Positions 30,366 to 33,266 of a DNA stretch of 33,266 nt are shown piece by piece. The notes under the pieces are model-generated. The model was not told the DNA's origin, ran no database searches, and worked only from the letters and a program-made list of their open reading frames with translations. Source of the stretch: UBA12481 sp012523435 (GTDB lineage: Bacteria > Bacteroidota > Bacteroidia > Bacteroidales > UBA12481); NCBI GenBank assembly GCA_028686135.1, contig JAQUCP010000023.1:1-33266 (forward strand), given 5' to 3'. A program made the translations under genes and the position numbers. Within the stretch, counting starts at the first letter, position 1, and each line of letters starts with the position of its first letter.

Positions 30366-31508
30366 ATGAAATCTATTTTTCTACTATTTGCAACCATTAT
30401 TATAATTATTCAATTCAATCAAGCTTGCTTAAGGGAGGCCAGTATATCGGATGTTGCCTCATCAATAATCCTAACTAAAGATGAATCGAAATTTTTTAAA
30501 CTCAATTCTGAAACTTTGCCATATTCAAAGAGTATTCAATTCAATTGTTTTGAAGGATTGCGCTTATTGTCCGTAACAAATCGCGACAGGAACTCCATCT
30601 ATTTTTATAATTACGATACTCATGAACTTGATTATATCTGGAAACCTAAAGATTCATTATTTAATAACTTCTATCTAGATGGACATTCCGTTTTAAATAG
30701 AGATACAATAATTGTTTTTAGCTATGCAAGTGCTACAGTTTGTCTATCGAATAGATTGGGTAAATGTTTGAATACTTATCGTTTGGTAAGAGATATGAGT
30801 AATTTTTCACATCCGCCAACACCCGTAATTGGAACTTTTAATCCAATCTTACTAAAAGATAGTCTATTATTATGTACCGGATATATTTCTGGTGAGTATA
30901 ATGATAGTGATCAGGAACAAAGACCAGTTATTATTAAGTTTGATATAAATAGCAACAGAATTGAGTACTATCTTGACTATCCTCACATTTATGACAGAAG
31001 AAACTGGGGGGGCTGTGATTTGAGAAATGTTTATGCCATTTTTTTTAAGAATTTTATTATAGCTTCATTCCCTTTAAGTAATAACCTTATCAAATTTGAT
31101 TTGTTTTCCTTTTTGGGAAGCGAAATAATAGCAATGAATAATTTTAAATTTGATCCAATACACCAATCAAAAGATAAAATTATTTCGCATGATGCTTTAG
31201 GGATGCATTTTTACTCAAATTTCTCTTATGGTCCGATTCTTTATGATAAATATCGTAGTCTTTTTTACCGGATATGGTATAAGCCTGCTACAAATCCTAG
31301 GGACCATGAGCCTGCATCTTGGATAAGGAAATGGGGTATTGAAATATTTAATGAGAATTTTGAAATATGTGGAAATCAGCAAATGGATGACTCATTGTTC
31401 ACAATAAAAAGCATGTTTGTTACTGAAAAAGGTATTAATTACCAGAAATTTATTAATGATGATGAAATCATGTTTTCAATTCTTAAACCAGAAAAAATCA
31501 GCAATTAG
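30366..31508 (+). CDS. DUF4221-like lipoprotein
   Basis: The 380-residue protein has a lipoprotein-type signal (IIIIIQFNQACLRE, Cys21) and a repetitive beta-strand pattern suggesting a propeller, as in the Bacteroidota DUF4221 family. The most family-like block is FSYGPILYDKYRSLFYRIWYKP around residues 288-309, followed by WGIEIFNENFEI and the final FTIKSMFVTEKGINYQKF. Function is unknown for the family, though such genes often sit next to 6-bladed propeller and small-peptide genes. The 3' end overlaps the CxxC protein gene by about 50 bp. AT-rich codon use differs strongly from genes before 29.7 kb, suggesting recent acquisition. Confidence 0.65.
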   Translation: MKSIFLLFATIIIIIQFNQACLREASISDVASSIILTKDESKFFKLNSETLPYSKSIQFNCFEGLRLLSVTNRDRNSIYFYNYDTHELDYIWKPKDSLFNNFYLDGHSVLNRDTIIVFSYASATVCLSNRLGKCLNTYRLVRDMSNFSHPPTPVIGTFNPILLKDSLLLCTGYISGEYNDSDQEQRPVIIKFDINSNRIEYYLDYPHIYDRRNWGGCDLRNVYAIFFKNFIIASFPLSNNLIKFDLFSFLGSEIIAMNNFKFDPIHQSKDKIISHDALGMHFYSNFSYGPILYDKYRSLFYRIWYKPATNPRDHEPASWIRKWGIEIFNENFEICGNQQMDDSLFTIKSMFVTEKGINYQKFINDDEIMFSILKPEKISN

Positions 31509-31929
31509 ATCATTTCTGATTTGCATCCTTTTTTTATCGGCATTTTTTTGTCAGAAGAATGAAAGAAATGAAATTAAACAATTCTTAAAAGATTTCCCTA
31601 ATAAAGAGGGATACAGTTATTACTTAATTGTCCCTTTTCTTGGATGTCAAGGTTGTTATAGTAACGCTGAAATGTTTATTATTACCAATATTTCAAAACT
31701 TAAAAAATTTCAGTTTTATATAACTGGAGCTGGTTCAGAAAAGATGATGCAAATCCGGTATGGGCCGGAAGTAATGAAACTAAATAATATAATATTTATC
31801 CCACAATCAATTTCCAACAGTATGCCAATAAAAAGTTTGGAATATCCTACTTTAATAGAATTTAGAGAGGATCAATTACAAATAACTCTACCGGATTTGG
31901 ATTCACTAAAAGCAAAATTAGGGATATAA
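31456..31929 (+). CDS. Exported CxxC-containing protein, function unknown
   Basis: A hydrophobic segment FLICILFLSAFFCQK near the start resembles a signal peptide or relaxed lipobox. It is followed by about 125 residues with one clear feature, GCQGCYSNAEMF, a CxxC after YLIVPFLGC that could be a thioredoxin-like redox pair or metal site. The predicted beta-strands YYLIVPF and QFYITGAG and the late EYPTLIEFRED, where a strand follows a proline, are compatible with a thioredoxin-like fold. This is inference only. Start is uncertain: ATGs at 31456, 31459 and 31462 are in frame, inside the end of the DUF4221 gene. The stop is one base before the next start, so it is surely co-transcribed. Confidence 0.6.
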   Translation: MMMKSCFQFLNQKKSAIRSFLICILFLSAFFCQKNERNEIKQFLKDFPNKEGYSYYLIVPFLGCQGCYSNAEMFIITNISKLKKFQFYITGAGSEKMMQIRYGPEVMKLNNIIFIPQSISNSMPIKSLEYPTLIEFREDQLQITLPDLDSLKAKLGI

Positions 31930-31930
31930 A

Positions 31931-33055
31931 ATGAAAAAGTCGCTTAACACCTTCGTTTTGATAGTATTTGTTTTTCAATGTTGTATTTGTCAACAAAAAA
32001 TTGAAACTTATAAGATTCCATCAATTCTTGCAGGAAAGAAACAAGCAGCTCTAATTGTTGATTACTCATCAAACATTGAGCTTATTCCACTTGAAACCAG
32101 GAATGACTGTTTGGTTGATTATGTTTTGCAGGTATTATCAGATTCTGTTCATATTTATGTTTGGGATAGGTCAAACAAAGTATTCATTTTCAACCAGAAA
32201 GGGAAATTTATAGGTAAAATTGTTCCAAAGGGCAAAGGGCCGGGTGAATACCGGATTATATCTCAACGTATTATGCTGTTTAGTGAACAAGGGATAATCT
32301 GTATATATGATGCTTCTCTCAGAAAATTGTTAATGTTTAATAATGAGGGGGAATTTTTAAAAGAGGTTAAATTGGATTTTCCTGTTCAAGCTTTAGAGAG
32401 ACTTGGCAATAATACTATTGTTTGTCTGACTGATGCTTTGTATACTAAAACTTCCTTACATGAATTGAATTATTTTGATATTTCGAGAATGTGTTTTGTC
32501 AAAAAGTTAGCACTACAGGCTCAGACTCAATTCCCTCGTGCTCCCATGTATAGGAATCCTGGGTTTTCTATTGCTGGAAATGAATTAATATTAAGATTAC
32601 CTTTTTGTGATACGATTTTTCGAATTGATCAAGAATCGTGCCAACCTGCTTTTATTTTAAAACTCGGTCCTAAAGGTATGACTCGGGACCTTTATACCAA
32701 TTTAAGTAGATTGGAGGCTCAGAGATCTGACTTTATCGATGCATCACTTCCCTTTATCACAAGACAATATATTTTTCTTGAATTACTCAACTTTGGCAGA
32801 AATGAATTCGCTATCTTAAATAAAAATACGAATAAATGGATAGTTTCAGAAATGCCTGAGAATATCTTCGGAGGTTTATTTTGGGATAGTAAAAAGAAAC
32901 TAGTGATGACGATGAATAATTGCCAAAATGAAGTTTACTATTCTGTCATTGAAGCGCAAGATTTCCTAGAGGATTTCTCGAAGATCTACCCTAAACTCTG
33001 TAGTCAAATAAAAGTTGACGACAATCCAATTATACTTCAAGCGAGCCTGAATTAG
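31931..33055 (+). CDS. 6-bladed beta-propeller protein
   Basis: The 374-residue exported protein has a signal ending FVFQCCICQQ. The family's opening signature is complete: SSNIELIPLETRNDCLVDYV, then VHIYVWDRSNKVFIFNQKGKFIGKI, and PKGKGPGEYRIISQ at about residue 97. Later blades include CIYDASLRKLLMFNNEGEFL and ILRLPFCDTIFRID, and the tail is DDNPIILQASLN. Such propellers are abundant Bacteroidota surface lipoproteins or periplasmic proteins of unknown role, often beside small secreted peptides. A double cysteine in the signal region makes lipid attachment possible. A degraded relative occurs at 669-1070. Last gene of the cassette. Confidence 0.85.
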   Translation: MKKSLNTFVLIVFVFQCCICQQKIETYKIPSILAGKKQAALIVDYSSNIELIPLETRNDCLVDYVLQVLSDSVHIYVWDRSNKVFIFNQKGKFIGKIVPKGKGPGEYRIISQRIMLFSEQGIICIYDASLRKLLMFNNEGEFLKEVKLDFPVQALERLGNNTIVCLTDALYTKTSLHELNYFDISRMCFVKKLALQAQTQFPRAPMYRNPGFSIAGNELILRLPFCDTIFRIDQESCQPAFILKLGPKGMTRDLYTNLSRLEAQRSDFIDASLPFITRQYIFLELLNFGRNEFAILNKNTNKWIVSEMPENIFGGLFWDSKKKLVMTMNNCQNEVYYSVIEAQDFLEDFSKIYPKLCSQIKVDDNPIILQASLN

Positions 33056-33158
33056 TTGATCCTTATAAACATTTAACGGCTGATTGTTAATAACTTATAG
33101 GTAATTTTAAATCAAAAATTGCTCCAAAATGCTTAATTTCAGGCAAAACCCTGAAAAA

Positions 33159-33266
33159 ATGCAAAAGAAAAATAACGAAGAAATCGAGCTGAAAGGCAGC
33201 CTGTATCCGTAAATAGCACAGGTAGAAAAGCTTACGGGATGGTCACCAAAACTTGCCTTTGTGTTT
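33159..33266 (+). mobile_element. Possible IS5-like transposase fragment, cut by window end
   Basis: In one frame a stop at 33210-33212 is followed by IAQVEKLTGWSPKLAFVF, running to the window edge. This resembles the 'QVEkltGk.Pk.a.vDrGYrG' region of IS5-type DDE transposases. The preceding frame from ATG 33159 encodes only 17 residues before the stop. A 7-bp inverted repeat (TTTCAGG 33137-33143, CCTGAAA 33150-33156) lies just before. The evidence is short and the call is tentative. Confidence 0.3.

Noticed and set aside
33137..33156. Stem TTTCAGG/CCTGAAA as a terminator after the propeller gene
   Set aside because: It is followed by A residues, not T, on the plus strand, and is 82 bp past the stop; kept only as a possible feature of the adjacent transposase fragment.
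1..33266. CRISPR arrays, tRNA or rRNA genes
   Set aside because: Reading the intergenic regions showed no regularly spaced repeats and no recognisable tRNA T-loop or rRNA segments; no dedicated program was run.

Overview
The window looks like a chromosomal segment of a Bacteroidota bacterium. The reasons are a type IX secretion sorting tail on an amidase, promoters of the TTTG-N19-TAnnTTTG type (one perfect copy at 14230-14260 on the minus strand), signal peptides ending in ...AQ or ...GQ, polysaccharide-degrading enzymes (GH172, GH51, GH29), a 7-TM AraC regulator and 6-bladed beta-propeller lipoproteins. Genus cannot be told. I saw no rRNA, tRNA or CRISPR array.

Layout. 1-1640 is a scar region: an internally deleted IS4-like transposase, the C-terminal stump of a beta-propeller gene, and a 3-methyladenine DNA glycosylase (minus strand) whose first codons come from a second, inverted transposase remnant. 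1731-4520 holds a GH172/DUF2961 lipoprotein followed 6 bp later by a membrane AraC regulator. 4623-9518 is a tight operon: DUF1302-like outer-membrane barrel, DUF2141 protein, RND/MMPL pump, LolA-like periplasmic protein. 9635-11132 is a small lipoprotein plus a dedicated radical SAM/SPASM enzyme, the uncharacterised 'rSAM/lipoprotein' pair. 11175-16421 holds an exported alpha/beta hydrolase and divergent GH51 arabinofuranosidase and GH29 fucosidase genes. 16457-18236 is a winged-helix regulator divergent from a CoA-disulfide-reductase-like flavoprotein. 18298-25478 (minus) is a seven-gene operon: TetR, outer-membrane barrel, ABC ATPase, two FtsX-type permeases, LolA-like protein, M28 peptidase. 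25590-29743 holds an APC permease, an exported MsrB-MsrA fusion, a T9SS-secreted amidase and a small probable regulator.

From about 29.75 kb to the right end the DNA becomes visibly AT-rich. This stretch carries a four-gene cassette: a secreted four-cysteine peptide, a DUF4221 lipoprotein, a CxxC protein and a 6-bladed propeller. It ends in what may be a transposase fragment.

How the genes fit together. The two LolA-like proteins (8685-9518 and 19749-20525) are recognisable paralogues, each encoded with an outer-membrane barrel and an inner-membrane engine, RND in one case and ABC in the other. I infer two parallel envelope routes for a lipid or lipoprotein cargo. The least-described systems here are the rSAM/lipoprotein pair and the AT-rich peptide/propeller cassette. 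All functional calls are from reading translations; no database search was run.
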